The translations under genes and the position numbers were made by a program. A stretch of 64,000 bases of DNA from Pontibacillus chungwhensis (GTDB lineage: Bacteria; Bacillota; Bacilli; Bacillales; BH030062): NCBI RefSeq assembly GCF_030166655.1, contig NZ_CP126446.1:3410001-3474000 (forward strand), in the 5' to 3' direction. Below are positions 19,678-30,174 of this stretch, in pieces (the stretch's first letter is position 1; each line of letters starts with the position of its first letter). The notes under the pieces are model-generated. The model did not search any database. It had not been told where the DNA came from and saw only the letters and a program-made list of their open reading frames with translations.

Positions 19678-20454
19678 TCAATAATGACCTAGCAAGCCTT
19701 TATTCATAGCTAGGCGTTCGCAGAATCGGTAGAGGACGATTCCTAAAATGGCATAAAAGATCCCATTCCCGATTAACCACGAATAGTCTACCCATGAAAA
19801 GTCACCAAGAGTATACCCATGAATCATAATGTGGCGCATCATATCGACTCCTTTTACAAAAGGAGCAAAAACAAGGTAAGGGGCGACGGAAAGAGGCACA
19901 AAAGCGAATGCCATTAAGATAAATTGCAAGATTTGTAGGAACGCGTCTACTTGCTTAAAGATGACAGAGATCCCCGCTATAATAAAGCTCACACCGATCA
20001 TACTGATGATTGTAAGAAGGAGAATTGGAATGATCGCTCCTATATTTAGATGTAACCATTCTCCTGTCGTCATCATAGAAGCGAAGATGAGTACAATCAT
20101 TATGGCCAGGTGGATTGCTACCATTCCGAATACACGAGCTAACAGAATTCGCCATGCAGCGATTGGTGACATGTACAACTGCTCTAGGGTTCCGCGCATA
20201 GCTTCCATTGTGATAGCTCCGCCAGTGGATTGGAGTGTCATCATCGCGAAATACCAAAAGACATAGTTAACAATGATATATTGCGTATTTGCAGAAGCTT
20301 CAGCCGGGTCTCCTACTACTTGTATGCCAAAGAATAGAGCAAGGAATATAATATAAAACGTAGCCAATAAACTTAATGTATTCGGTAAATAACGCTTCAT
20401 TTCTATAAATTCTTTCTTTGTATTCACACGCAATACCTGGAGGAAACTACTCAT
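19678..20454 (-). CDS. ABC transporter permease
   Basis: A 258-residue ABC-2-type permease with about six membrane segments. NTLSLLATFYIIFLALFF starts the membrane part, the central helices resemble NatB/DrrB-type exporters, and TGGAITMEAMRGTLEQLYMSP is the conserved cytoplasmic loop that contacts the ATPase in this family. It overlaps the ATP-binding gene by 4 bases (ATGA), so the two are coupled. Together they would export an unknown substrate, possibly a drug, lipid or ion. Confidence 0.85.
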   Translation of the reverse strand: MSSFLQVLRVNTKKEFIEMKRYLPNTLSLLATFYIIFLALFFGIQVVGDPAEASANTQYIIVNYVFWYFAMMTLQSTGGAITMEAMRGTLEQLYMSPIAAWRILLARVFGMVAIHLAIMIVLIFASMMTTGEWLHLNIGAIIPILLLTIISMIGVSFIIAGISVIFKQVDAFLQILQFILMAFAFVPLSVAPYLVFAPFVKGVDMMRHIMIHGYTLGDFSWVDYSWLIGNGIFYAILGIVLYRFCERLAMNKGLLGHY

Positions 20455-21404
20455 GAGACCGCCTCCTCTTTCACTAACCTTCTAAACACTTGCTCAAAAT
20501 TCACTTGGGTTCGATTAATCGTCTCAATCCCTGTTCGATTGATACTCAGGATGTTCATTAGCTCATAAATAGCTTCTTCGTGTTCTAGGTTCACTTCTAA
20601 GGTTAGGTCTTGGAGGTTATAGATTGGGAATTGCTGCTCTAGCTTGGTGAGTTGTTCTTCGGTGAGGGGTTCTTTTAATAGAATATCGTAAGCGCTCGTT
20701 TCGAAAAGCTGCAAAAGGTGCTGCACGTATTCATCCGCAATTACTTTTCCACTATTTATAATAACCGTACGCTTACATAGCTCTTGAACGACAGCCATGT
20801 CATGTGTACTAATAATAATTGTCTTTCCCTCTTCTTCTGCAATGTGCTTTAGCAAAGAACGGACCTCATAACTCGTTTCCACATCTAACCCTAGGGTTGG
20901 TTCATCTAGTAAAATCACATCTGTATCAGCCATTAAAGCTACAGCAATGGCAAGCTTCTGCTGCATACCTCGAGAAAGGTTATTCACAATTTCATGTCGT
21001 TTTTCTTCTAATCGAAAAAGGTGGAGAAGGTGATCGATTCGCGTTTTGGCCTCTTTCTTCCTCATCCCACGATTTCCTGAAAAGTACTCGAGATTCTCTT
21101 CTACAGTTAGCCGCCAATATACATTTCGATTTCCTTCTAGTACCGCACTTATATGGCGTAAGGCCTTATTTCGCTCTTTCACGCTATCATACCCGTTAAT
21201 GTGAATAGAACCTTGATCAGGCACAAGAAGTCCACAAATGCTTTTAATCGTGGTCGTTTTCCCTGCACCGTTTGGTCCTAAAAGACCTACGATTTCTCCT
21301 CTCCCCACAGAGAAAGACACACCATCTACAGCTATAAATTCTTCTTTGGTTTTCCGCTTCTTATACCCTTTCCGAATACCGTTTACTTCAATAATGGTTT
21401 CCAT
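20451..21404 (-). CDS. ABC transporter ATP-binding protein
   Basis: A 317-residue ATPase partner of the following permease gene. Walker A is GLLGPNGAGKTTTIKS (about residue 40), the signature is LSRGMQQKLAIA, Walker B is DVILLDEPTLGLD and the switch His is in IISTHDM. A C-terminal extension of about 100 residues follows, typical of DrrA/NatA-like exporters. GGGAGGAT precedes the ATG. Upstream, 21405-21584 shows a TATAAT at about 21436 on the minus strand that may be its -10, but no good -35. Confidence 0.9.
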   Translation of the reverse strand: METIIEVNGIRKGYKKRKTKEEFIAVDGVSFSVGRGEIVGLLGPNGAGKTTTIKSICGLLVPDQGSIHINGYDSVKERNKALRHISAVLEGNRNVYWRLTVEENLEYFSGNRGMRKKEAKTRIDHLLHLFRLEEKRHEIVNNLSRGMQQKLAIAVALMADTDVILLDEPTLGLDVETSYEVRSLLKHIAEEEGKTIIISTHDMAVVQELCKRTVIINSGKVIADEYVQHLLQLFETSAYDILLKEPLTEEQLTKLEQQFPIYNLQDLTLEVNLEHEEAIYELMNILSINRTGIETINRTQVNFEQVFRRLVKEEAVS

Positions 21405-21584
21405 ATAATCCTCCCTTTACCGTTTCTATACCCCTATTATAGTTTCCATTTCCAATTCCCTCCTCCTACCTAAGGGGAGATTTTGCTCCGCCTCTGGTCG
21501 GAACTTGCTTTGGAATTAGTGAATTGCCAAGCATATGAAACGATAAAAAGCATCCGCTATCATCCTTACGTCTAAAAGCACATA

Positions 21585-21627
21585 AAAAGCTCGAGAATCG
21601 ATTCCATATCGATCCTCGAGCTTTGTT
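21585..21627 (-). terminator. Terminator of crh
   Basis: Minus strand AAAGCTCGAGGATCGAT pairs with ATCGATTCTCGAGCTTT (one mismatch) followed by TTATG. It lies 35 bases after crh. Confidence 0.85.
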
Positions 21628-21661
21628 GTTCATTTCTTCACATTCAATTCATCACGAACAC

Positions 21662-21916
21662 CTATTGGCTGGTCACAAACTCCACGAGCTTCTCAATAGC
21701 GTTATCCTGATCTGTTCCTTCTGCTTGAAGTTTAATCGTTTCTCCTGGTCCAACGGCAACACTCATGAGTCCCATAATACTCTTCGCATTTACTCGTTTC
21801 CCCTCTTTTTCTAAAAAGATATCGGATGAAAAGCGATTGGCTTCCTGGACGAATAATGCAGCTGGCCTAGCTTGTAATCCGGTACTTAATTCTACTGTTA
21901 CAGACCGCTCGATCAC
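21662..21916 (-). CDS. crh: Catabolite repression HPr-like protein Crh
   Basis: An 84-residue HPr homologue. The phosphorylatable His15 of HPr is replaced by Gln (STGLQARPA), so it cannot pass phosphate in the sugar transport chain, while the regulatory Ser46 site AKSIMGLMSV remains. In Bacillus, Crh phosphorylated by HprK acts as a second corepressor of CcpA. hprK is encoded in this same window. It follows whiA as in B. subtilis but is separated by a terminator, so it may have its own promoter. Confidence 0.95.
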   Translation of the reverse strand: MIERSVTVELSTGLQARPAALFVQEANRFSSDIFLEKEGKRVNAKSIMGLMSVAVGPGETIKLQAEGTDQDNAIEKLVEFVTSQ

Positions 21917-21966
21917 TCCAATTCTCCTCTCTCTGTCATCTATTTAGGTAAAAATAGTCCTTATTT

Positions 21967-21980
21967 CGAAAGCGCTATCA
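21967..21980 (-). promoter_or_regulatory. Possible cre site before crh
   Basis: Minus strand TGATAGCGCTTTCG fits 12 of 14 cre consensus positions. It lies about 50 bases upstream of crh. If functional it would be a feedback on a CcpA cofactor. No promoter hexamers are convincing nearby. Confidence 0.35.
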
Positions 21981-21992
21981 CATCTTTGTAAG

Positions 21993-22019
21993 AAAAAACG
22001 CTTCCGATAAGAAGCGTCG
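21993..22019 (-). terminator. Terminator between whiA and crh
   Basis: Minus strand GACGCTTC, loop TTATCG, GAAGCGTT, then TTTTTC. It marks the end of the yvcI-rapZ-yvcK-whiA unit. Confidence 0.8.
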
Positions 22020-22071
22020 AAATTTTAAGATTATTATACCACGAACCCCGTAAAAAAGGAATGAAAATCCG

Positions 22072-23016
22072 TTATTTAGCGGCAAGTTCTCCTTTTCGAA
22101 GTTTGTCAGCAAATTCATCTATTTTGCGAAGCCTATGATTAATACCAGACTTACTTATAGTAGGAGACATCAGTTCTCCCAATTCTTTAAGCGTCACATC
22201 CTGGTGTTGAACGCGGAGGACGGCAAGTTCTTGTAATTTATCTGGTAAAGCTTCTAGTCCTACTGTACCTTGAATCAATTTTATATTTTCGACTTGGCGG
22301 AATGCTGCACCAATCGTTTTATTTAGATTCGCGGTTTCGCAGTTCACCAGACGATTCACGGAATTTCTCATATCACGCATAATACGGACGTCTTCAAACT
22401 TAAGGAGCGCCTGGTGACCTCCAATGATATTGAGGAATTCTGTTATCTTCTCAGCCTCTTTTAAATAGCAAATGTAACCCTTGCGTCGTTCGATCGCTCG
22501 TGCATGAAGATCGAACTGATTCATCAGTTCACAGAGAGATTCGTTATGATCTTCATAAAACGTGAAGATCTCCATGTGATAGGAAGACGTTTCCGGATTA
22601 TTAACAGAGCCGCCCGCGAGGAACGCTCCACGTAAATAAGCGCGCATACAGCAGGATTTCTGCTGATATTTCTTTGAGATTGTACGAATCAGTGTAAAGG
22701 GCTCTTCTAATATTTCTAAATCCTTTAACAGAGTTCGAACATTCTCTTTCATACGCACAATATAGACGTTATTTTTCTTTAAACGCATTTTCTTTCGTAC
22801 TAAAAGCTCGACAGGAAGCTCGTACAATTTCTTTACGAGTGTATAAATCCGACGTGCAATGGCTGCATTTTCCGTTTGGACATCTAAAATGTAGTTCCGA
22901 TTGGAAAACGAGATGGAGCCATTCATTCGGATTAATGCTGCTAATTCAGCTTCCATGCAGCACGGCTCCACTTCGATGCCGGTTAATTCTTTTTTGGTTT
23001 CAGAAGCAAATGACAA
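22072..23016 (-). CDS. whiA: DNA-binding protein WhiA
   Basis: Homologue of Streptomyces WhiA and B. subtilis YvcL, linked to cell division and chromosome segregation. The 314-residue protein has a LAGLIDADG-endonuclease-like N-terminal domain without catalytic acids, including [20 protein letters not shown], and a C-terminal helix-turn-helix with [26 protein letters not shown]. The TTG start gives [13 protein letters not shown], matching the B. subtilis start; a GTG 9 bases upstream overlaps the ribosome site AGGAGGTGA. It follows yvcK by 37 bases. Confidence 0.95.
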   Translation of the reverse strand: MSFASETKKELTGIEVEPCCMEAELAALIRMNGSISFSNRNYILDVQTENAAIARRIYTLVKKLYELPVELLVRKKMRLKKNNVYIVRMKENVRTLLKDLEILEEPFTLIRTISKKYQQKSCCMRAYLRGAFLAGGSVNNPETSSYHMEIFTFYEDHNESLCELMNQFDLHARAIERRKGYICYLKEAEKITEFLNIIGGHQALLKFEDVRIMRDMRNSVNRLVNCETANLNKTIGAAFRQVENIKLIQGTVGLEALPDKLQELAVLRVQHQDVTLKELGELMSPTISKSGINHRLRKIDEFADKLRKGELAAK

Positions 23017-23053
23017 CCCTCTCACCTCCTCTACACCAATATTCTATTATGAA

Positions 23054-24016
23054 CTACGACTGATTTAGCATAGAAAATAATAGTTTGGCGACTTTTGTTG
23101 TATCGTGGCGTAATGACGTTTGATTTGGATCAATAATATCGCCTTCAATGACGTTAATGCCCATTTTACGTAATTGATCTTGATCGTTAATAACAGGCGA
23201 TGCATGTTCAACAGCGTACATCTCCCGCACTTCACCATCAATCACCTGGTTATGAACAATAATGGAATGAAGGCATCCTTCTCCAATATGATCTTGAATC
23301 GCCTGCACATGATCAGATGCTGTGTAATCCGTTGTTTCTCCGTACTGAGTCATCACATTACACACGTAGACAACTTCACCTTGCGTTTCGCGTAAAGCAT
23401 CTCCGATTTGAGACACAATCATATTGGGTAAAGTACTTGTATATAAACTCCCAGGCGCAATAACAACCAAGTCTGCTTCTTTCACGGCTTTAACCGCTTC
23501 AGGCAGTGGTTGAACAGGCTCAGGGCTTAGAAAGACTCGTTTGATCTTCTTGCCTGATGCAGGAATCTTTGACTCACCTGAAACGACAGACCCATCCATC
23601 ATTTCAGCATGAAGGAACATATTTTGGTTTGCAATAGGATAAATATTTCCTTTTACGTTTAAAACACGAGAGATCTCCTTTATGCCGTGAAAGAAATCAC
23701 CAGTGATTGAATTCATAGCAGCCAGCAGTAGATTTCCCATAGAATGGCCAGATAGTCCATTACCATTCGCAAAACGATGCTGGAATAAGTCCAAAAGCAT
23801 CGGTTCCGCATCAGATAATGCAGCTATGACATTCCGAATATCACCTGGAGCTGGCATCGATAACTCTTCACGTAAACGTCCAGAGCTTCCCCCATCATCA
23901 GCAACTGTAACAATGGCTGACAGGTCAATTGGGAAGGACTTTAAACCTCTTAGCAAGACCGGCATCCCTGTCCCTCCCCCAAGTACAACCACTCGAGGCA
24001 AAGCTGTTTTTGGCAT
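23054..24016 (-). CDS. yvcK: Gluconeogenesis factor YvcK/CofD-like protein
   Basis: A 320-residue protein of the CofD/YvcK family, required in B. subtilis for growth on gluconeogenic carbon sources and for cell shape, and known to bind UDP-sugars. The N-terminal VVLGGGTGMPVLLRGLK is the nucleotide-binding loop; ADDGGSSGRLREE and GHSMGNLLLAAM are family motifs. It starts 2 bases after rapZ and precedes whiA, the usual conserved trio. Confidence 0.95.
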   Translation of the reverse strand: MPKTALPRVVVLGGGTGMPVLLRGLKSFPIDLSAIVTVADDGGSSGRLREELSMPAPGDIRNVIAALSDAEPMLLDLFQHRFANGNGLSGHSMGNLLLAAMNSITGDFFHGIKEISRVLNVKGNIYPIANQNMFLHAEMMDGSVVSGESKIPASGKKIKRVFLSPEPVQPLPEAVKAVKEADLVVIAPGSLYTSTLPNMIVSQIGDALRETQGEVVYVCNVMTQYGETTDYTASDHVQAIQDHIGEGCLHSIIVHNQVIDGEVREMYAVEHASPVINDQDQLRKMGINVIEGDIIDPNQTSLRHDTTKVAKLLFSMLNQS

Positions 24017-24018
24017 AG

Positions 24019-24903
24019 TTATTTTCCCTTTCTTTTATCGACGTCTCGGTGGGTAACGTGCGCAACATAGTCTTTCGAAAAGTGGTTGGCAATATGTTCA
24101 GCAATGGCTACGGATCGGTGCTGTCCACCTGTGCAGCCAATGGCAATGACAAGCTGACTCTTCCCTTCCCTTTTGTATTGCGGCAACATATACCCTAATA
24201 AGTCGAGCAGCTTCTCCAAGAACTGATTGGTTTCCGTCCATTTAAAGACATATGTGGATACCTCTTCATCTAAACCGGTTAACGGACGCATTTGTTCCAC
24301 ATAGTGCGGATTAGGCAGAAAACGAACATCAAATACAAGATCAGCATCAATCGGCAAGCCGTATTTAAATCCAAAGGAAACGACTTGCACAGAGAAAACT
24401 TGTTGAGTTTTCTCCGCATAAGATTCAAGAATGCGCTCCCGAAGCTCACGCGGCTTCAGTTTTGTTGTATCTATAATTTGTTGGGCACGCCCACGTAATT
24501 CATCCAACATGAGGCGTTCTTGCTGTATGCCTTCCATTGGCAACCCTTCCGGAGCCAATGGATGAGATCTACGGGTTTCCTTATAACGGGATACAAGCGA
24601 TTGGTTCTCTGCGTCGAGGAACAGAATGTGTTCGTTCAATCCGTCTTCTTTAGACAAACGGTCCAGCGCTTCAAACAGCGTATCGAAGAACTCTCTTCCC
24701 CGCAAATCCATAACAAGGGCGACTTTCTGTATATTATTCTTAGGATCCTTCATTAATTCTAAGAACTTTGGAAGTAGCGCAGGCGGCAAATTATCCACAC
24801 AGAAAAAGCCCAAATCTTCAAAGCTTTGAACTGCGACTGTTTTTCCGGCACCAGACATTCCTGTAATGATTACGAGTTGGGTATCTTGTGTTTGATCTAC
24901 CAT
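24019..24903 (-). CDS. rapZ: RNase adapter/nucleotide-binding protein RapZ (YvcJ)
   Basis: A 294-residue P-loop protein. Walker A is [12 protein letters not shown] near residue 15, and the C-terminal domain has [14 protein letters not shown]. In E. coli, RapZ directs RNase E to the GlmZ RNA; B. subtilis YvcJ has GTPase activity and a role in competence, so the adapter role should not be assumed here. It lies between the NUDIX gene and yvcK. Confidence 0.95.
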   Translation of the reverse strand: MVDQTQDTQLVIITGMSGAGKTVAVQSFEDLGFFCVDNLPPALLPKFLELMKDPKNNIQKVALVMDLRGREFFDTLFEALDRLSKEDGLNEHILFLDAENQSLVSRYKETRRSHPLAPEGLPMEGIQQERLMLDELRGRAQQIIDTTKLKPRELRERILESYAEKTQQVFSVQVVSFGFKYGLPIDADLVFDVRFLPNPHYVEQMRPLTGLDEEVSTYVFKWTETNQFLEKLLDLLGYMLPQYKREGKSQLVIAIGCTGGQHRSVAIAEHIANHFSKDYVAHVTHRDVDKRKGK

Positions 24904-24921
24904 GTTTCCATCGCTCCCTTT

Positions 24922-25386
24922 TTATGGATTCATTGGATCAAGTGTAACATCTAATAACTCAAAATCCGTTGTGTACATAAAGGTGCCATATAGTATTGAA
25001 TCATTGTTTAATATATGTTGAAGATAGTACTTGTCTCCTTCAGCCATAGGCTTTTTCAGAACCTCTGGCACAGGTACCCATTCAAGATCCCCTTCAGGAC
25101 TTTCTCCCTTCAACGTTCCTGTATAATCTTCACTGTAAAACGTGAACATCATCCATTCATGAGCTACCTCTTCACCGTCTTTCATAATGAAGGTAAATAC
25201 ACTACGAAGCTGTGGATCTTTAAGTGTTAACCCTGTTTCTTCTCTGTATTCCCGTGCTGCTGTTTCTTTTATATGCTCTCCCTGCTCCATCTTCCCACCA
25301 GGTACGACATACCAGCCCCTGCGCGGTTTCTTGAGCATCAATACTTCATCGTTTTTCCGTAAAACTGTATTCGTAACTCGCTGCAC
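24922..25386 (-). CDS. yvcI: NUDIX hydrolase YvcI
   Basis: A 154-residue NUDIX protein. The NUDIX box begins GGKMEQGEHIKETAAREYRE and continues E-T-G-L, with all catalytic glutamates. B. subtilis YvcI is a similar 8-oxo-dGTPase/NTP hydrolase-like enzyme of uncertain substrate. The GTG start after GAGGTGA gives VQRVTNTVLRKND, matching the family's LQRVTN start; the open frame continues upstream without a ribosome site. It heads the yvcI-rapZ-yvcK-whiA unit. Two tandem repeats lie directly upstream. Confidence 0.9.
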   Translation of the reverse strand: MQRVTNTVLRKNDEVLMLKKPRRGWYVVPGGKMEQGEHIKETAAREYREETGLTLKDPQLRSVFTFIMKDGEEVAHEWMMFTFYSEDYTGTLKGESPEGDLEWVPVPEVLKKPMAEGDKYYLQHILNNDSILYGTFMYTTDFELLDVTLDPMNP

Positions 25387-25453
25387 ATTATTCACCTCAT
25401 TTAAAAAATGCGAGAGGCATTCTTCTTTTATTATACTATGATTTATTAGGTTA

Positions 25454-25569
25454 GAAAAGCGCAGGCGACTGTTCAGCCCCGTACGCATAAGTAAGCTGAC
25501 GGAAGTTCGCGTAGCGAACTGTAGGCAGATTGCTTATGACGCTAGGGGCTAGGAGCCAGAGCTAGACAT
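25454..25569. repeat. Long palindromic repeat, class 2, tandem copy 1
   Basis: Starts GAAAAGCGCAGGCG and ends AGCCAGAGCTAGACAT. Inner arms CAGCCCC/GGGGCT, CATAAG/CTTATG and GTTCGC/GCGAAC pair with each other. The direct neighbour copy has the same outline with different, again complementary, arms. Confidence 0.85.
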
Positions 25570-25688
25570 GAAAAGCGCAGGCGGGGAAGGTTAGGGCCGT
25601 ACGGATAAGCAAGATACTGTAAGTTCGCGTAGCGAACTGAAAGTAGATTGCTTATCGCGCTAGGCCCTCCCCGCCAGAGCTAGACACC
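25570..25688. repeat. Long palindromic repeat, class 2, tandem copy 2
   Basis: Starts GAAAAGCGCAGGCGGGGA and ends CCAGAGCTAGACACC. Arms AGGGCC/GGCCCT, GATAAGCAA/TTGCTTATC and AGTTCGC/GCGAACT pair. Shared end motifs link it to the three copies in the glpD leader. The rest of 25387-25900 holds a terminator and no gene. Confidence 0.85.
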
Positions 25689-25716
25689 AAAACCGCCGAC
25701 CGCTTATCTCATTAGA

Positions 25717-25753
25717 CAAAAAAAGGGGCACAGGCATTATGCCTGTGCCAAAT
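25717..25753 (-). terminator. Terminator of trxB
   Basis: Minus strand GGCACAGGCAT, loop AAT, ATGCCTGTGCC-like arm, then CCTTTTTTTG. It lies about 150 bases after trxB; the space between shows nothing recognisable. Confidence 0.85.
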
Positions 25754-25900
25754 ATATTTATTAAAAGGGGGTCAATTAGTTAATTATATTGTACCCCATA
25801 ATTGTTTCATGCGTGTTACAGCAGAATTAAAATGCTATTACGTTTCATTACGTACAGTAACAAGCATCTTTACAATTGCATAAACCCTTACATGAAACGC

Positions 25901-26914
<1,014 letters not shown>

Positions 26915-26942
26915 CTATCGATATGCTCATGAGGGTATTTTT

Positions 26943-27959
26943 TTACCCTTCTTGCCACGGTCCGCCTTGTTCTGCTAGATTTGGGTGCCTTGTGCATCCT
27001 TCTTCCCATAGGCTTAACGCCTTAGAAGGTTCTCCGGTGTGGTAGGCTGCAATACTAAACCATTTATAATAAGATAAGTGGCCTTTCAGCTTTCCTTTTT
27101 CTAACCGACAAAAACGATCATAAGCAGCTTCATATTCCCCTACCTGGGTTAAAGTGGCCGCTACACGAAGTTTTTGTTGTTCACCAATAGGATACACATT
27201 TCGAAGTTTTTGTATGTGTGCCTGACTTTCTTCTATTCTGCCCTGCTGGTAATAGAACACAGCCAGGTTACACATGGAGTGAAGGGATAACGGTTCACGC
27301 TCGTGCCGCTCTTCCTCTAGCTCTATTGCTTCTTGCTCGTCACCCGCGAAAAAGAGACATACGGCATAATCATGTTTAGCCGAAACGAAATCAGGGAATA
27401 AGCGAATCATATCTTCTAAAACCGGCAAAGCTTCTTTCCATTGCTGACGCTCCATATAATAGAAAGCTGATTCTTGATGCATCATGAGTTCATCTTCTTC
27501 TTCAAATGCCCAATCGTCGTCTTCGTCCTCTTCTTCCTCTATATCCAAAACAGAGATTAATTGCTCTGCTTCTTCTTTAAAATCGCCTTCAGGCGCTTTA
27601 TTTAAATATTCTTTCGCATATTTCTTCGCATCCTGAAACAATCCTAAATGAGCATAATTATTCGAAATAAGGTAATAACAATCGACATATTCATGTCCGA
27701 AATCTGCTAATACGTTCATTAAAATCTGATTAGCTGTATGATATTCCCCTGTCTCTGTATGCACAACAGAAAGCTGACACTGATATACAGGCTGTTTCGG
27801 AGAAAGCTCGACTGCTCGACGCAACCACTTAGAAGCCTTTCCAAATTCTCGCTTTCTGAATGCACGAACACCTTTAGTGAAATAAAATTCCCCTTCAGGT
27901 GTAAACGGGATTATATTATCAACTACAGCTTCTCCAGTATTGTTGTTTGAAGTATGCAT
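26943..27959 (-). CDS. yvcD: Tetratricopeptide-repeat protein, YvcD-like
   Basis: A 338-residue soluble protein built mostly of TPR helices, for example FYFTKGVRAFRKREFGKASKW and LHSMCNLAVFYYQQGRIEE, with a very acidic linker (about residues 142-157, rich in E and D). No enzymatic domain is seen. The ATG follows AGGAGGA by 5 bases; an upstream ATG 30 bases earlier has no ribosome site. By position, between hisI and trxB, it matches B. subtilis yvcD, although that protein is longer. Function is unknown; TPR proteins usually bind other proteins. Confidence 0.82.
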   Translation of the reverse strand: MHTSNNNTGEAVVDNIIPFTPEGEFYFTKGVRAFRKREFGKASKWLRRAVELSPKQPVYQCQLSVVHTETGEYHTANQILMNVLADFGHEYVDCYYLISNNYAHLGLFQDAKKYAKEYLNKAPEGDFKEEAEQLISVLDIEEEEDEDDDWAFEEEDELMMHQESAFYYMERQQWKEALPVLEDMIRLFPDFVSAKHDYAVCLFFAGDEQEAIELEEERHEREPLSLHSMCNLAVFYYQQGRIEESQAHIQKLRNVYPIGEQQKLRVAATLTQVGEYEAAYDRFCRLEKGKLKGHLSYYKWFSIAAYHTGEPSKALSLWEEGCTRHPNLAEQGGPWQEG

Positions 27960-27998
27960 GTAGGTCCTCCTATCTTCGAACCGTAACATTCCTTTAGC

Positions 27999-28008
27999 AG
28001 TATACCAT
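27999..28008 (-). promoter_or_regulatory. Extended -10 promoter before yvcD
   Basis: Minus strand ATGGTATACT: a TG one base upstream of TATACT, 40 bases before the gene start. No good -35 is seen, which is usual for extended -10 promoters. It allows yvcD-trxB transcription independent of the his operon, which has no clear terminator. Confidence 0.5.
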
Positions 28009-28055
28009 ATTTGTAAAGGGGATTATAGGAGGGATTCCGTTTTTATCCATGCCCT

Positions 28056-28685
28056 TTACTTTTTACGATTTCTTCCTTCTAAGGCTCCAAGAACATCATC
28101 GAATGGAACACCTCGTTCAGTCAGAAGCATCAGCGTGTGGAATAACAGATCTGCCGTTTCCCATGTTAACTCTTCAGGATCATTGTTTTTGGCCGCGATG
28201 ATCACTTCTCCAGCTTCTTCGCCAACTTTTTTCAGAATACGGTCTACACCCTCCTGAAACAGCTGAGAAGTATAAGAACCCTCCGGCAACGTTGCTAAAC
28301 GCTCTGCCAACGTACTCTGTAGATCATCTAAAATTTGATAACGATTGCTCTTCGCAACCGACTCGTTTCCATATACCGTCTCGTGGAAACAGGAGTAATC
28401 CCCTTTATGACAAGCCGGCCCTTCCGGAATGACCTGAAGCAAAACGGCGTCCTGATCACAGTCATATTTCATTGATTGGATAGACTGAGTATTCCCGGAT
28501 GTAGCTCCTTTATGCCATAACTCCTGACGAGAACGGCTGTATAAGTGTGTTTCTCCAGTCACTACCGATTTTCGAACTGCCTCTTCATTCATATAAGCAA
28601 GAGTCAGAACTTCTTTACTACGTGCATCTTGTATAATCGCTGGTACTAGCCCTTTTTCATCAAATTGGATCGCCTCTACATTCAT
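28056..28685 (-). CDS. hisI: Bifunctional phosphoribosyl-AMP cyclohydrolase/phosphoribosyl-ATP pyrophosphatase
   Basis: Catalyses steps 2 and 3 of histidine synthesis. The 209-residue protein fuses a HisI domain (residues 1-110; metal-binding cysteines in [14 protein letters not shown] and [12 protein letters not shown]) to a HisE domain (residues 115-205; [14 protein letters not shown] and [13 protein letters not shown]). It is the last gene of the his operon and overlaps hisF by 4 bases. No good terminator follows; weak dyad symmetry without a U-tract separates it from the yvcD promoter. Confidence 0.97.
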   Translation of the reverse strand: MNVEAIQFDEKGLVPAIIQDARSKEVLTLAYMNEEAVRKSVVTGETHLYSRSRQELWHKGATSGNTQSIQSMKYDCDQDAVLLQVIPEGPACHKGDYSCFHETVYGNESVAKSNRYQILDDLQSTLAERLATLPEGSYTSQLFQEGVDRILKKVGEEAGEVIIAAKNNDPEELTWETADLLFHTLMLLTERGVPFDDVLGALEGRNRKK

Positions 28686-29440
28686 CGTACATGCACCCCA
28701 TTTTCTCTAAGTTCTTCTTTTACCTTTTGAACAGATGTTTCTTTGTAGTGGAAGATCGAAGCAGCTAAAGCAGCATCCGCATCTACTTCATTAAATACAT
28801 CAACGAAATGCTCCGCGTTGCCTGCACCACCTGAAGCGATAACCGGGACATCGACCACTTGCTGCACGGCCTTAAGGAGCCCTAAGTCAAATCCAGTTTT
28901 CTCGCCGTCTTGATCCATACTTGTTAATAGTATTTCTCCGGCCCCACGTTCGACGACGTGCTTAGCCCAATCGCACACTTCCCATTCCGTGGCATTTCTA
29001 CCACCGTGCGTATAGACGCGCCAAGAGCCGATGGATTCATCGAAGCGAGCATCTATGGCCACAACAATACATTGCGCTCCGAAGAAATTTGATCCTTCTG
29101 TTATAAGTTCAGGCTTACGGACCGCTGCAGAATTTAAGGAAACTTTATCCGCCCCAGCTCTCAAGATAGCCCGCATATCCTCAAGCGAACCAATTCCGCC
29201 GCCGACAGTGAAAGGGATCGCGAGTGTTCCTGCTACTTCTCTAACGACTTCAATCATGGTTTTACGTCCTTCATGTGAAGCTGAAATATCTAGAAATACA
29301 AGCTCATCAGCGCCCTGCTCATCATAGACCGTAGCCAGTTCGACCGGATCGCCTGCATCACGGATCTGGACAAATTGAATTCCTTTTACCACACGCCCGT
29401 CTTTTACATCTAAACATGGGATAATCCTTTTTGTGAGCAC
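28682..29440 (-). CDS. hisF: Imidazole glycerol phosphate synthase cyclase subunit
   Basis: Forms imidazole glycerol phosphate and AICAR from PRFAR and ammonia delivered by HisH. The 252-residue TIM barrel has the catalytic Asp in [15 protein letters not shown] and in [14 protein letters not shown], and phosphate-binding GGGIGS and ASGGAGN. Its start overlaps hisA by one base. It forms the heterodimer with the product of hisH two genes upstream. Confidence 0.98.
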   Translation of the reverse strand: MLTKRIIPCLDVKDGRVVKGIQFVQIRDAGDPVELATVYDEQGADELVFLDISASHEGRKTMIEVVREVAGTLAIPFTVGGGIGSLEDMRAILRAGADKVSLNSAAVRKPELITEGSNFFGAQCIVVAIDARFDESIGSWRVYTHGGRNATEWEVCDWAKHVVERGAGEILLTSMDQDGEKTGFDLGLLKAVQQVVDVPVIASGGAGNAEHFVDVFNEVDADAALAASIFHYKETSVQKVKEELRENGVHVR

Positions 29441-30174
29441 TACGAATTCACCTCATCTAAGGCTTGTCGCAGGGGAAGTTCTTTTGTATAAATGGCTTTG
29501 CCTACGATCGCACCGCCAACATTTTGATTCTCATATCTCTTTAGTTCCACAAGATCAGCAATGTTCCTGACACCACCTGAAGCGATGACTTCTTTCCCCG
29601 TTTGCTTCGCTAAATCAACGATTTGATCTGTACTAGGACCACTCATCATACCATCCTTAGAGATATCCGTATAAATGAACGTTTCCACTCCTGCTTCTGC
29701 AAAGTACTGGCCAACTTCAACGGCTGTTCGATCCGATTTTGTAAGCCAGCCATCAGTTGCCACATACCCATCTCGAGCATCTAAGCCAATCGCAATTTTG
29801 CTTCCATACTCAGCGACTAGCTCTTTTGTTAATTCAGGATTAGAAATCGCCAAACTCCCGATAATAACCCGATCCACACCTCGATCTAAGTAATAGGCAG
29901 CATCCTCTTTATTCCGGATGCCTCCTCCCATCTGCACCTTTACAGATAGCTCGTTTACAACGCTCAGAATATGGTCAGCATTAATTCGCTTGCCTTCTTT
30001 GGCACCATCTAAATCAACCATATGGATCCACTCAGCGCCCTGGTCTTTAAAACCTTTTGCTACTTCAAATGGAGAGTCACCATAGATGGTCTCTTTATCG
30101 AAATCTCCTTGTTCTAACCGTACACATTTTCCGTTTTTCATATCAATTGCTGGATAGATTGTAAATGAACTCAT
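29440..30174 (-). CDS. hisA: ProFAR isomerase
   Basis: Amadori-type isomerisation of ProFAR to PRFAR, step 4 of histidine synthesis. The 244-residue TIM barrel has catalytic Asp in [14 protein letters not shown] and in [14 protein letters not shown], with phosphate-binding GGGIRN and ASGGVRN. It overlaps hisH by 4 bases at its start and hisF by one base at its end. Confidence 0.98.
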   Translation of the reverse strand: MSSFTIYPAIDMKNGKCVRLEQGDFDKETIYGDSPFEVAKGFKDQGAEWIHMVDLDGAKEGKRINADHILSVVNELSVKVQMGGGIRNKEDAAYYLDRGVDRVIIGSLAISNPELTKELVAEYGSKIAIGLDARDGYVATDGWLTKSDRTAVEVGQYFAEAGVETFIYTDISKDGMMSGPSTDQIVDLAKQTGKEVIASGGVRNIADLVELKRYENQNVGGAIVGKAIYTKELPLRQALDEVNS

